DNA of 64,000 nucleotides, from contig NC_081413.1 of assembly GCF_030272615.1 (NCBI RefSeq), forward strand, positions 159,586,849 to 159,650,848. The letters run 5' to 3'. Made by a program: the position numbers and the translations under genes. The notes under the pieces were generated by a model. That model worked only from the letters and a program-made list of their open reading frames with translations. It did not search any database and was not told where the DNA came from. Source of the DNA: Cryptomeria japonica (Eukaryota; Streptophyta; Pinopsida; Cupressales; Cupressaceae). This document shows positions 24,226 through 36,350 of the stretch, in pieces. Each line of letters starts with the position of its first letter. Position 1 is the stretch's first letter.

Positions 24226-25268
24226 GAGAGTGACTTAAACATTTGATTGCAAGAATGCAAAGAACAGCAGGTTAAGAACTTTTGAGTTGATTTTTGATTC
24301 AGCATTGTAGTGCGATTCATTTTCCTAGTGAACAGCTTCCCATTCTGTTGTTGGTTTAAGGTGATTTGAGTCTTGTAGAATGCAGTGTTTCATTGGGTAG
24401 GAGGTTAATGACTACAGGAGTTAGACCACATAAAAGCCGAAAACAATTCAAGGTGTCAAAAGACGATTCAGTAGCTGGACCTTCTATTGGTAAGGAACAA
24501 TACATTGTTTTACTCTCTTATAGGAATACTCAATTATGCACAAACAATTATGAACATAGAGAGTGACTTAAACACTTGATTGCAAGAATTCAAAGCATTG
24601 ACTTACAAAATAGAGAGCAGCAGAAAATAACTTTTGTTGATTCTTGATTCAGCATTGTAGTGTGATTCATTTTCCTTGTGAACAGCTTCCCAGTTTGGGT
24701 TTCTCATTCTTTTGTTGGTTCGAGAAGGTGAGTAGAGTCTTGTAGAATGCAGTGTGTCATTGGGTAGGAGATTAATGACTACACAAGTTAGATCACATAC
24801 AAGCTAAGAACATTTCAAGGTGTCAAAAGGCGATTCAGTAGCTGGACCTTCTATTGATAAGGAACAATATGTTGTTTTATTCTCATAAGGGAATACTCAA
24901 TTATTCATAAGCAATTATGAACAGAGAGAGTGACTTAAACACTTGATTGCAAGAATGCAAAGCATTGACTTACAAAATAAAGAGCAGCAAAAAAGAACTT
25001 TTGAGTTGATTATTGATTCAGCATTGTAGTGCGATTCATTTTCCTTGTGAACAGTTTCCCATTCTGAGTTTCTCATTCTTGTGTTAGTTTGACAAGGTGA
25101 TTGGAGTCTTGTTGAATGCAGTGTTTCATTGGGTAGGAGGTTAATAACTACAGAAGTTAGACCACATACACGCCAAGAACAATTCAAGGTGTCAAAGACG
25201 ATTCAGTAGCTGGACCTTCTATTGGTGAGGAACAATACATTGTTTTATTCTCATATGGGACTACTCAG
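24226..25268. repeat. Three-copy direct tandem repeat, units of about 333-367 bp
   Basis: The anchor GAGAGTGACTTAAACA recurs at 24226, 24559 and 24926. Each is followed by the same order of landmarks: TTGCAAGAATGCAAAG, TTGATTCAGCATTGTAGT, TTCATTGGGTAGGAG and GATTCAGTAGCTGGACC. Copies differ by small indels and substitutions. No coding frame is shared among them. Confidence 0.85.
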
Positions 25269-25313
25269 TTATACTCAATGAGATGATGACCAATTTTATT
25301 ATATAGTCAAGAG

Positions 25314-25810
25314 CATAGTTGAAAATCTCGGACTCGCCTCAGACTCGGCAAACCAAAATTTTGGACTCGGACTCGGACTCGTGAAAGACTCGCGAAAGAC
25401 TCGGCAAAGACTCGGCAAAAAAAAAAAACCGTAGTTTTACAAAAAAACATAAAGAAATTAATGCATTTAGAGAACATAAAGAAATTAATGCTGATTTTTC
25501 CTTCTTCCCTCTACTCCTCCAAACCCTTCTAACCTGCTCCAGCCAAAAAAAACCCAAATTGAAGTCAAAAAATGAAAAAAAAATTGGTTTTAAGCCCCAC
25601 AGGCGTGTTTTTTCTGGGCCCGCGAGTCCCTGTGAAAGACTCGCGAGTCCGAGTGAAAGACTCGCGCGAGTCTTTGCGAAAGACTCGCGAGTCTTTCACA
25701 GGGACTCGCCTGGACTCGCCACGCGAGTCCTAGGCGAGTCGACTCGGCTCGCCAAAGGACTCGCGAGTCCGTGGCGAGTCCGAGGCGAGTCAAAGAGTTT
25801 TAAAACTATG
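25314..25810. mobile_element. Non-autonomous hAT-type element (MITE-like) rich in GACTCG motifs
   Basis: The 497-bp segment is flanked by an exact 8-bp duplication, GTCAAGAG (25306-25313 and 25811-25818), the target-site length of hAT transposons. Ends are inverted: the left end reads CATAGTTGAAAATCT…GACTCGCCTCAGACTCG, and the right end in reverse complement reads CATAGTTTTAAAACTC…GACTCGCCTCGGACTCG. The interior is made of many GACTCG/CGAGTC words that can pair with each other. There is no transposase frame; the ORF-like stretches here are repeat artefacts. The terminal bases are not the usual CAGGG of hAT elements. Confidence 0.8.
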
Positions 25811-25825
25811 GTCAAGAGTTCTAGC

Positions 25826-27015
25826 TGTAAACTGGAAAATTGAACCCTAGTGACTCCCCACCTAGGAGAGAGAAAGGAAGTCACCAGGATGATTTTCACT
25901 TGGGAGAAACTTTACATTCAAAAGAGGGACTTGAATCCACTAGATCCAAATCCAAGGGGAGCAAGGATATGAATTCCAAGTGGATTGCAAGGGTTGGAAA
26001 GTGATTTGCCCTCTTCTGTAAATAGATATGTTGACTTGTTGACTATGCAGAAAAGGGAGATAAAATGGATGAAACAAGGAGCTACCGGTTTGGGATCACG
26101 CTGTAACTTCGGATCTGAGATATTCAGACTGATACGGATCTACCTTGCAAATTTGGAGAAAAGTCGTCGGGACCATGTTGAAATTGCACATGGTCCTTCG
26201 AAATATCCGCGCATCGAAAAGGGTTTTTCCATCTTTGTAAATGGAGTCCAATCCTGCAATTGTAGTTGCACACCTGCAACCTACACATAGAAAAGAAAGG
26301 AAGAAGGGTTGTGGATAGGGGTTTGACTGCCTCAGTCAAACCCCAGAATCAACCTTGAAAGAAAGTAATTGCAAATACTTAAATGTAAATGTAGGAAATG
26401 TATACCTTGTAGATCTGCAATTGATGATGATGATGATTGCTTTGCTTATTGAATGTAATGACAAATGTTGTATGAAATGGCATGTAACATGACAAAACCC
26501 TAACACACACACATGCTTGCAAATGAACTTTGTAATGTTGCTCCAATGGATGAATGAAGAAGACACATGAAGGAGAGAACTTGGTGGATGCTTGAAGACA
26601 TGAATGCTTGATGAAGACCTTTCGCTTGAATTTCGTTTATTCTCCTTATCTTGCCTATGTATCGCATCTATATCGAATGAGGGAGTTGAATCTCCTTTTA
26701 TACATGCCCAAGAGAATTAATTTTCATCCATTAAAGGCCGACAGAGAGATTGAAATCCCCGAAGAGAAAATTAAGCAAAAGGGGCCGGATGGACCCATCT
26801 TAGCCCCTGTCCAAGGGGGGACAGGGGTGCCACGCCCCTGTCTTGCCCTATCTTGGGGCCTGGATAGGGTCATGTGGTAGCGTAAGGGCTGAAACAACGG
26901 GAGACTCAGGATGAAAGCACAGAGAGGGGTCTCGTTTGAGAGAGAGATGCAGTTGCTTAGGTGAGGACCTAAAATGTGGTCGAAATTGTGGGGGTCGCAA
27001 TTTTAGGACACTACA
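25826..27015 (-). repeat. Solo LTR, reverse orientation
   Basis: On the + strand the segment starts TGTAAACTGG and ends GACACTACA, so on the - strand it is TGTAGTGTCC…TTTACA. Candidate 5-bp target duplications CTAGC (25821-25825) and CCAGC (27016-27020) differ at one base. A good TATA box on the - strand (TATAAAAG, 26703-26696) and short GGGG…GCCACGCCCC blocks shared with the LTR at 47273-48932 support LTR identity. No internal region adjoins it, so it is probably the product of LTR-LTR recombination. Confidence 0.6.
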
Positions 27016-27230
27016 CCAGCAATGGTTCTTGAGAAAACAGATTCTTCAAAATGATTTTTAAATTCATATATCTAAATAAAGCCACTGAAATCTGTAAAAT
27101 ATTTGTGAAAATTTTCACAATATGGTATTACACAAGAAATTTATGAAGAAAATGGAATGCTTAATTACATCAAAAAATTAGTAAGTAGAAAAAGCCATCC
27201 ACCCAGAGCAATTGATTGTAATGACTAGCA

Positions 27231-27440
27231 GCCAGGATGAGCCATATATTTCTGTGAAGTGCAACAACATTTGAAGTGTTCCTTAACACCTTATAAATTC
27301 CAAGATAATTCTGAAACCACAAATATTTAGCATCAATTGGGAGCCAGAATGAACCAGACATTTCTGTTAAGTGCAACAACATTTGAAGTTTCTTTACTGC
27401 TTTATAAATTTGAAGATAATTCTGAAATTTAGGCATCAAA
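27231..27440. repeat. Short tandem duplication, period about 112 bp
   Basis: GCCAGGATGAGCCATATATT at 27231 and the similar GCCAGAATGAACCAGACATT at 27343 begin two diverged copies. Both go on to AAGTGCAACAACATTTGAAG and TATAAATT…AAGATAATTCTGAAA. It lies within the 3' flank of the Aurora kinase gene, possibly in its 3' UTR. Confidence 0.7.
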
Positions 27441-27514
27441 TTTCAATCAGGGTTGGAGAACTGACAAGGAGTCAGCTGCTAATGTAAAGAACTCAAAAGT
27501 AATAAATAAATTTC

Positions 27515-30500
27515 TTAAAGACCATGTCCATAAATGCCATCGGGGTCATCATTTTGTACAATCCATGGATGTTGGAGAAGTTTCTGTAAAGGTAGACGCT
27601 GAGAAGAATTTTTCACCAATATCTGAAACACAATAGCACGTCTGGTTAGCCTTTTTTTTGGCTATTATGAGTAGATGACTGCAGTTATTGCACTCAGTAA
27701 CTGATCAGCTACATTTAATAGGGCATTTGGGCCATATATTAATGCTTCATTATTGGACTCAACTCAACAACCATATCACGTATCTATTACTAGTATCAAT
27801 GCAAAAATCATTTACACTCACTTGACAAATGAGGTCTTTTCCTGCAGCAGAAACTACTGGTGTGGGAGGAAACTTTAAATCAACTTGGCAAATCCTGTAC
27901 CATTTCATTTATGGAAACAAAGGGCAATAAGCCTTCGATTCATTAATCTTGACAAACTAAAACTTTTATCCTGGGTCCTAAAATGGGCACTGCACTTAAC
28001 AGAAATCAAATATTGATTTGTCACCTTCTGTAAGTATCATCGTGCTTCTTTGCTTCAAAAGGTGGGACACCATAGAGGAACTCATAACATAAAATTCCCA
28101 AGCTCCAAATGTCAACCGCAGTATCATGTTCCTTGTTTTCAACTGTCAATATTTATCAGAAAAGCATTAACATAAGTCCAATGAGTGCAAACATAAAAAT
28201 AACATGAGCAACAATGAATAAGGAAAATCAAAATGACATTACTTATTTCAGGGGGTAAATAATCCAAGGTTCCACACAGAGTTTTCCTTTTATGAAAGGT
28301 GTGCACAGACCATCCAAAGTCTGCAATCTTCAGTTCACCCTGAAAGTTATTGTAGCAATAGTCAGCTAGTCACTCTAGAATACATATTGACACAAAATTC
28401 ACTCTGTTCAAAGGATGAAGACCTAATTAGACTATGATGAAAATGAAAACAAGAATTGCATCCACATGATGAATGAATTTTCAATTATTTTCATATGTGA
28501 ATTGTTTGTTGTAATGAAATATAAACATCAGCCAGCTACCTTAAGACCGACCAACAAATTTTCTGGCTTTATGTCACGGTGAATCACATGCTTTTGATGG
28601 CAGTAGAGCAAAGCTCGTGCTAGTGATGCGATGTACTGCGAAAAAAACATAAAATATCAGATATAAAACAAGGCCATTATCACAATTTAAAACTAAAATA
28701 AGTGCAAGAAATGATATAAAACCAGTTTATTGTAGCTACAAACAGACCTTTTGAGATTGCTGTCACTACTTTATGTGCAAATTCACTATAGACTGTCTAA
28801 ATATTTCCTTTGGATGAGATAGATGTTTTACAAGTTTGATCCAGTTGGTAGGATACTTGGTGAAATTGCTTTTGTATGCGGATGACGTTATTCTTCTTGT
28901 AAAATCTGCACAAGGTTTGAAAAAGCATTTGAAAGCTCTAGAGCTCATTTGTCATGAGGTTGGGATGCAAGTGAACACCAGCAAGACCAAAGTCATAATC
29001 TTTTCTTTGAAAAAGAAGAAGCAGCAAGTTAATTTTATCTTCGAGGGTAGCCCCTTGGAGGAAGTGGATGAATACAAGTACCTAGGAATTGATTTTCACA
29101 ATAGGGTGGAGAGCTTTGTATCTTCTTTAGAACAGGTGTAGGAAAGCAGATTTATGGGATTGGAAGACTGAGAAAATCCTTTTCGGTTTGTTAGTGGTGC
29201 CGGTTATTCTGTACGGGTGTGAGGTTTGGGGGAGCAACATATCAAACCAAAAATGGAGACTAATAGAAAGAATTCAAAAACATCTAATCACTAGCAGCCA
29301 AAAAGTCCAATCAATCATACCATATGAGATTCTTTTAGTTGAGGCTGGTATGTTCCCACTAGAGGCAGCAATTATCCGCTTGTTAAGCTACTTAAAAAAG
29401 GTTGTATAAGCACCGCTGGCCCAAAATGGTGGTTGAGGAGGGGCTAAGTCGTAGGAAAAAGACTTGGAGAAAACAAAATAGCAAGTGGATGGACAAATGG
29501 GACATAAATCTGCATGATTGCCCTAACACTAATGAGGAGATAGAAAAGTGGGTGGTAGAAAAATTCAGGAATGCCATGTGGTCAAATTAGCTAGGCAGAT
29601 AAAAAACATACTATATCAAAGAATTTAACCCCACATGGAAGCATGATGAAATTTTTTATTTGAGATCTACAATTAAAGGAAAGGCTAAAATTTTAATTGC
29701 ACAACTAAGGACTAGCTCTTATCATCTAAGATGTGAAATGGGTGGATGGATGGTGCCCAAATAAATTTGGGAGGAAAGGACTTGTATTTTTTGCAGCAAG
29801 GGGGTGGTGGAAACTGAATGATATTTCATCAAGGAATGTGCAGTGTATGAAGATATTCATAAGCAGTTTGATAACGACTTAAAGGTGGACAATTTGAATG
29901 AGCTTTTTGAAACTGTGAGTTTCTTATTTAAGATTCATAACAGAAGAACCACCATGGAAAAGGATTTGAGAACGGGTTAATTTGGTGTATCTTGGTCCCT
30001 TAGGCTGCTGGGTCTCGTGGATGCCATTAAAATTCCTTCATTCATTCATCCAGTGACCATTACCAAATCATTTTTGTAGGGAAAAACTTACATACATGCA
30101 TGCAATTAATGTAAATGACTTACAGTAGCTGCACGCTTCTCACTGAAGCATCTACAGCGTTGAAGTTCTTTGTACAGCTCACCCCTTGGGGCATATTCAA
30201 GAATGAGGTATACACGATCCTGTCAAACAAGAAAAGAAAAGTGAACTGTTTGTTAAATAGTGTTTTAAATTGGAAGGCTCTGTTAAGCCAAAACTTGCAT
30301 CAATTATTATCCAAGTTCCAAAGAGAAATCTTATTTCAACTGGCAAGAATTACCAACTTACAAGAAACATACTGATTCCATTGGCTAATAATACAGCTTA
30401 GGCTTGGCATATGGACAAGGATGTCCATCTTTTTAATCTACATGATGTTCATGCGTTCTAAATTTTTTTGAAGGACATATACTAAGTAAGATATTGCCTT

Positions 30501-31687
30501 TTTCATTTTCAGTGAAAACTGAAAAGAATGGAGTAAAAAGAAATTGCACCTTATCATAAAAGTAGCCATACAAGCGAAGTATATTGGGATGCCTCAGGTG
30601 ACTCTGGATTTCGATCTCTCTTCTCAACTGATGTTCTACCTGGGACTGCTGCAGTTGGCTCTTGAAGAGCACTTTCAAAGCTACAACATATTTACTCTGC
30701 TTTTAAGGCAAAAGAAGATAAGTCATGTTAAAAAATATAATTGAAACCGAGGCAGAGCAAAACCAACTTTAAAACTAAATGGAATATTTTTCTTTTAGGT
30801 ACCTTCTTTTCTCTAGCAAGGTAAACATTTCCAAACTTGCCTTTTCCTAGGGGTCTTCCAATGTCAAAATCATCTAGAGTCCAGCAATCTTGATGCTTCT
30901 GAGTTTCTGCATCTGTGACTTCCTGTTACAAATAATTAAGAAACTTCATACCCATCCTCTATTCAATTAATCTAAATCCAAACATTAACAACAAACCTAG
31001 AATCATCTTCTTTTCTCACCCCTAAAAATGCCTCTCTCTCTCAGCGATTCCATGAAATTAGTTCAATGAGAGAAATATAGTTGGGATAATTGACAAAAAC
31101 CTGATGCAGCTATCGTTTAAGTGGGATATTTCTACAGATTCTGGGGATGGGGAATTGGAAGCTTGCAGCATCTTCAAGAAATTTATTTTCTGTTGTCAGC
31201 GTGCATCTAGTTTAAATTTCTTGGATAGTTTTCCTTCTGGTGATTTGGAGGGAGATTTGTACAGAGCTGAACATTTCTTATTCAATGAGCAATTTTACAG
31301 AGAAAAACCCCTGACCTTCTGAGAAATGTTGGAAGCTCCCTTCCATTCGACTGGGCCTTCCTTATCTAGAAATAGAGACCTTCTTACAGCTTTGGATCTC
31401 AGTACATAACAAAAACACAAAGATCCCAATAATTTACAACATACTTTTTTGGTCTCACCCGACTAGGAGAAGATGGTTAGCATCGAAATGGAGTCCTCGA
31501 AGGCCTATTCAAAAGAAAGGGTTGAACGAAACCCTACATGGTTCTTACATGACAACGAGTGACCTAAAAGATTGCCTTACTTTCAGACATCAATGCAAAG
31601 AAGAAGATGCAGAGCGAAAATAAAAGAAAGAGTACAAGCCTTTTGGTTTGTCTGGGCCTGATTTTCTGGAATTGCCTGCATCACCAT
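27515..31687 (-). CDS. AUR1: Aurora serine/threonine kinase (plant alpha-type)
   Basis: Nine exons on the - strand: 31687-31640, 30922-30803, 30696-30550, 30219-30124, 28635-28540, 28339-28243, 28142-28025, 27894-27822, 27622-27515. They join into 300 residues with consistent phases. Kinase landmarks: glycine loop GKGKFG (42-47), VALK lysine (about 64), HRDIKPEN (catalytic Asp about 158), DFG (Asp about 176), activation-loop Thr in RKTLCGT (about 189), LPPE and [37 protein letters not shown] is an Aurora hallmark, and the length is normal for plant Auroras. Aurora kinases phosphorylate histone H3 and spindle proteins in mitosis. Exons 2-9 are firm. Exon 1 rests on its Aurora-like N-terminus and needs a GC donor (AAG|GCTTGT). 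A LINE fragment lies in intron 4. Confidence 0.9.
28801..30060 (+). mobile_element. LINE fragment in an Aurora kinase intron
   Basis: It is on the + strand, antisense to the kinase gene, within the 1488-bp intron between exons 4 and 5. The frame 28836-29141 carries the RT active site [10 protein letters not shown], then [11 protein letters not shown] and YKYLGIDF. The piece 29188-29409 has [10 protein letters not shown]. Later pieces contain a cysteine/histidine cluster ([12 protein letters not shown]…ECAVYEDIH) like the zf-RVT region. It ends in a TTCATTCATTCAT tail. The 5' end is truncated inside RT, and stops and frameshifts show it is dead. No clear target duplication was found. Confidence 0.8.
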
Positions 31688-34600
31688 TGTTAAAATCCTT
31701 TTTCAAGATCTTCAGTGGCGTGTAGAAGGTTGCGTGCACTGATTATCAAGGCCCGACTGACAGAATCCCACCAGTTTACCACAAGAACAAGGCCCGACTG
31801 ACAGAATCCCAGTCATGACCGTGTAAGAGAATGTGATGAAATTGTTACAATAGGTACTTGAAGTTTAACAGTCACATATTTCAAATTTGAAAACACGCTC
31901 GCCAACGGTCGTATTCTTGTGACACCAGCCTAGCCGGTCACTCAGGGCGGTCATTTTTTAGTCTGGGTTTAAGGGGGTCCAACCGGTAATTAAGCTTAAC
32001 GAAAAGTTGTTCTAGCTTTAATTTTAATTTGAAGGAGGACTTTTAAGGTTATGAATAAATAAGATTATTTCAAAAGAAAAGTATTATCTCTATTCATAGT
32101 TTCAAGGTTGTTAAGTAGAATCATATTATTAGAAAATAAAATTAGGGTGTGAAATTTTGGTCAAATGAATTTTTAATTGACATGAAGGTTGATATTTGGG
32201 ATACCAACAAATGTTTTAGTGATTTTATGACAATGTTTCTTTTGTTTTGTGATTTCTAATGTGATGTTTTTTTAGTGTATCATTTTTTTTTGGTGTTTTT
32301 CTCATTTATTATTTATGATTAATTTTATTATTACTATTTCTTGACTATGAGGTCTAGAGGTTCTCGTCTCTTTTGTTGATTGTCTATTTTCAGTCTATCT
32401 AGACTTTCTTGATTAAGTGGAATTAATATTATTAATCATTTTAACATAAACATAACTACTTTATAATCAATTATTTATAATGTATGCATTTTTTTTATTT
32501 TAAAAAAAATGAAATAATATGAATAAAATCACAAATAACTTTATAAGAGAAGTATAGAAGTCTTAGTTTCTCTTACTAGTTATTAATTTAAATTTAAAAA
32601 AGAATTAAATGATATCAATATCGGACACAAGTAATTACTTTATAGTGAAAGAAAAATACATGTAATAGATGCATTTCACTAAATAAGTAACTATTATTTA
32701 TTTTTTCCTAACGTTTTATTTAAAAAATAGCATGTGTTTACAAAATTGACTAGATAAATGTTAAACTATATGATTGTAATAAAAAATATGATATATCATT
32801 TTATGAAGTTCTTTTCTAATAGAATATTTCCATGCCTTAAACTAGGCCTATTTACTAGTTTTAAGATTTAATTAAACTTTAGCTTTTGGAAGTAGGAAAT
32901 ATAAAATAAAATAAGGCTAATGTAATGGTATGGAAGATGGAAATGAAGAACGTAGTTTGATGATTGATGGGACAAAATGCTAAATTAAGATTGAATAAAT
33001 TAGAAGGAATTTTAATTATTGTTTTGGACATGACATGATTTAGGATGTTTCTATGATTGTAGAAGATTTTGATCTATTGTGGATCCCTTTTTTTTCTAAA
33101 GAAAAATAAAAAATAACCTTATACTAATTGAAACACTTGTAAAACAATCAAAGAGGAGATGAAATAGTACATACAAATCTACTAAAAATGATTATTTAAG
33201 AATAATGACTAAAGAGACAATAAAGGGTAAGAGATATGAAGCCATTTATTGTTGAAAATTTATTTTAGGAAAGGAAGAATGGTTAAGATTGTAAGAGCTT
33301 GTCAAATTGATTAAGTCCCTATTTTGGTCTTTTGACATCTACAAACAATCACATAGAAATAGTGAGTGTGTGTGCATAAAGTGTGGAATTTGTCTAATGC
33401 TAAGAGATTAATAAAAAGAACGAAAGTATGCCAAATAATTTTTTAGAGAATGACTTGCTTATGTTATTGCACTAGAAATACAAGTGGGTATTCAAAATCC
33501 AATAATGTCAATTTGTCGAAAGCTTTTAAAATATACCAACAATGTAATAAATTGATTTTACAAATAAGATTTTAAGAACTTGATCATTGTTTCTCTTTGA
33601 GAGAAAAAGAAGTAGCAAAACTCTCAAGAGGTTTACAAGAATTTTGAGAAAGCTTTTATTCTCCTCAAGAAAGGAATGAGAGGATAGTTACCTCAAAAGA
33701 GAGTTTTATAATAAGAGAGGAAGTCTTACCACCTCTTAGATAAGAAGAAGTATCAAAAGGGAATAATAGACCCTCAAGAAGAACAAACAATAATATGAAT
33801 AAACTATGCAATGAATATAACTATTTAATCTAAACAAAATACAAATATTTCATCAATAGAAAAAAGATCGCACTTAAACCCCTTATTCACTTTTTTGTTC
33901 ACACAATAACTGCATGTAGAAGTATCACTAGTTGTAATGCTTGTATCATGAAAAAGGTGTTACGATAGAATATGCAAATGAGTTTTTTACTAATAAAATA
34001 TTATATTGCAATAATAATGTAGAGAATAACTTTTAAAAGTGCATGAAAAAATTGCAAGAGAAAAAATAAAACTTATGAGAAGTAATGAGGAGAAAAAATT
34101 AGTAGAGAGTAAAATAGAGTGATTTGATTTATGAAAATTATGCTTCTAAATAAACCAAAGAAAACTTGCCTCAACAAAATTTGAAATAAAGACATGGTCA
34201 AAGGGTCGTTGGAAAGGTGGTAATTGCTTAATCATGCAAGTTAAAAAATCATACAATTATAGTTTTGCAAGGGACTCTTTATGATTGTGACTTGATTCCT
34301 TCATAAATGTTGTAGAGTTTGATATAACTCATAATAATAAAAATGAATAGAATGATAAAATATCAAGAATAAGATAAAACATAATAGAACACATAAACTT
34401 AAATAAAAGCACGTAATTGGGACTAGATTAGGAAAAGGATAAGTCTAGGTTTGAAATGGGACATAAAACATCCTTTAAAGGTGGACACTAGAATGAATGT
34501 AAGTTATAGAGTAGAAGTTATGTTAAAAGTGTATAATTTTTTACTCTACAAATGTAAAAGTGTCTATCACAAGCTAGAGTTGTGTGTAGATGACTATGTT

Positions 34601-35258
34601 AAATTAATTTGACTATTTTAATCTTTTGGATCAAAACACTAGTGCTCATGGCTAGTTTTTATGATTTCACTCTTTTATGTGATTTTATCATGTGTGCTTG
34701 TGCAAGCATAAGGAATTTGCTTGCCTACATATATTAGCTAATTTAAAATATGTGATGTCGACAATCACCTTTTGTTAAGAAAAGGTGTGTTGTACACCTT
34801 ATATAATATTATAATATATTTTGTAATGCCTAACTGTTTGCAGCTTTGAGATATGTGATCAATGGTTCAACTTCATTGTTTTCTTTATGAGTCTAGATTG
34901 TGATTTTATTTCTTGCTATGTGTTATGTTTAGATCACCTATATGCTCAAGATGTGATTCCTTGACATTCCAATTATTGGTACTTTGTATGCTTAACTGCA
35001 TGGATTAAATTGAAAGCTTTAGTTCCAAGATATGCATTACTTATCCATTAATTTAATGTGATCTTGACACAAATGTTTACTTTTATGTTTTATGTTATTG
35101 TACCTTGTTAAGTGATTATGTTGTTCTTTGACTATATATACATTGAGTAGGTACCCTTGATGTGTGTTGAATGGTTACATGTACAAGGTTATTTCTCCAC
35201 CTAGCTACACAGTTTTGAGTTATCTCTCTAACAATGGTTATGTATACACATAAAAATG
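31688..35258. other. Aurora upstream region and AT-rich intergenic DNA
   Basis: The first 300 bases are the likely promoter; a direct repeat containing GGCCCGACTGACAGAATCCC occurs at about 31757 and 31791. From about 32000 on the sequence is very AT-rich with no open frame of interest, no element ends and no RNA gene that I can recognise. Confidence 0.45.
31902..31910. promoter_or_regulatory. Candidate MSA (mitosis-specific activator) element
   Basis: CCAACGGTC contains the AACGG core bound by three-repeat MYB factors that drive G2/M genes in plants. It lies about 215 bp upstream of the Aurora kinase start codon, a fitting place for a gene expressed in mitosis. The outer positions of the consensus are not all matched. 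Confidence 0.4.
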
Positions 35259-36350
35259 GCTATGAACAATTAAATAAATATTTTATATTTATTTAATGTT
35301 TATTCTTCTATTAAATAGTTAATTTGAAAAGATTAATTTATTTAATTCATTTTCATGTCTTTCTATTAATTAATATTTTATTAATTAATTCATCTTATTC
35401 CTCTAATTAATTAAATATCTAATATTTAATTATTCCTCTAACCAAGTTAATTAAATATCTAATATTTAATAGTTATTCTCCTATCCTATAGTCTCAAATA
35501 TTAAATGATTTCTTAAATTATTTAATCCATTTTTCAACTCACCCTCCATCTCCACTTCATCTTCCCTTTGCCAACTCATCAATCATGTGGCTAAAGATAT
35601 TAATATTTCTTAAATATTAATTCATCATTTATCTTCAACTTACAAATTCAATGAATATTGTGTACGTACACATATTTCATAACCAGTTCCTATATTCTCT
35701 CCAACACTCCCTACATCTTAGGAAGGACTTGAGTCCACTTGTCCTATCATGTCTAAATCTTCTCCAACCATCCCTAGATTCTCTCAGTCAACAACCTAGT
35801 CAAGGTGAGATGAGTGACACTTGTCTTCTCCTTCCCCCTTTCTCTCAACCTTCACCTTTTCTCACAACCATCCAAATCTGCAGATCTGATCATGACCGTT
35901 GATCTAAGCCACATCATCTCATCCTCTCAAAGTCTATAAAATCAAGAGATTCATTTGAGAGAGAGTTAGAAAATCAAGAGACTTCAAGTGCATTTTGCAA
36001 GCTAATCATTTGTATATGTGAGTTTTAATCTTGAAGCAAAATAGCAATTATCATTTTAGCATAATCATGTAGTATTGCATATCATAGCATCAGTTAACTA
36101 CCAGTTATCAATCCATTCTTCATATGCCATCTTGGAAGCTATCAGTGCATTGCCTGAGAGCACACCATTTGCAACCAAGAATAGTGGAGTTAGGACACAA
36201 TGAGACATAAACCATGAAGGTAATTATAGTATTTTATTTCATATGTATTTCATGTAGTTTCATTGGTTGAGTTTGGATTTCCTGTAGCATTTCCATTTGT
36301 ATTTTGTGAAACTAACTTGTTACAGGTAGCATCCTGAGGATGAAATTCAA
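35259..36350 (+). repeat. Putative LTR-like sequence with TATA box
   Basis: A TTAATTAAATAA-rich start passes into a C/T-rich stretch and then CTATAAAATCAAGAG at about 35934, the same architecture as the LTR at 15099. Ends and target duplication could not be set, and no internal region adjoins it. It could be a solo LTR or an ordinary AT-rich promoter-like region. Confidence 0.3.

Noticed and set aside
25559-25899. 94-aa and 67-aa frames in the hAT-type element
   Set aside because: They are low-complexity products of GACTCG repeats.
31017-31054. [10 protein letters not shown]… as first exon of Aurora
   Set aside because: Its GT donor leaves the wrong phase for exon 2; the 31687 exon fits the family better.
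31104-31322. 72-aa + strand ORF upstream of the Aurora gene
   Set aside because: It lies inside Aurora intron 1, shows no known domain and has no other support.
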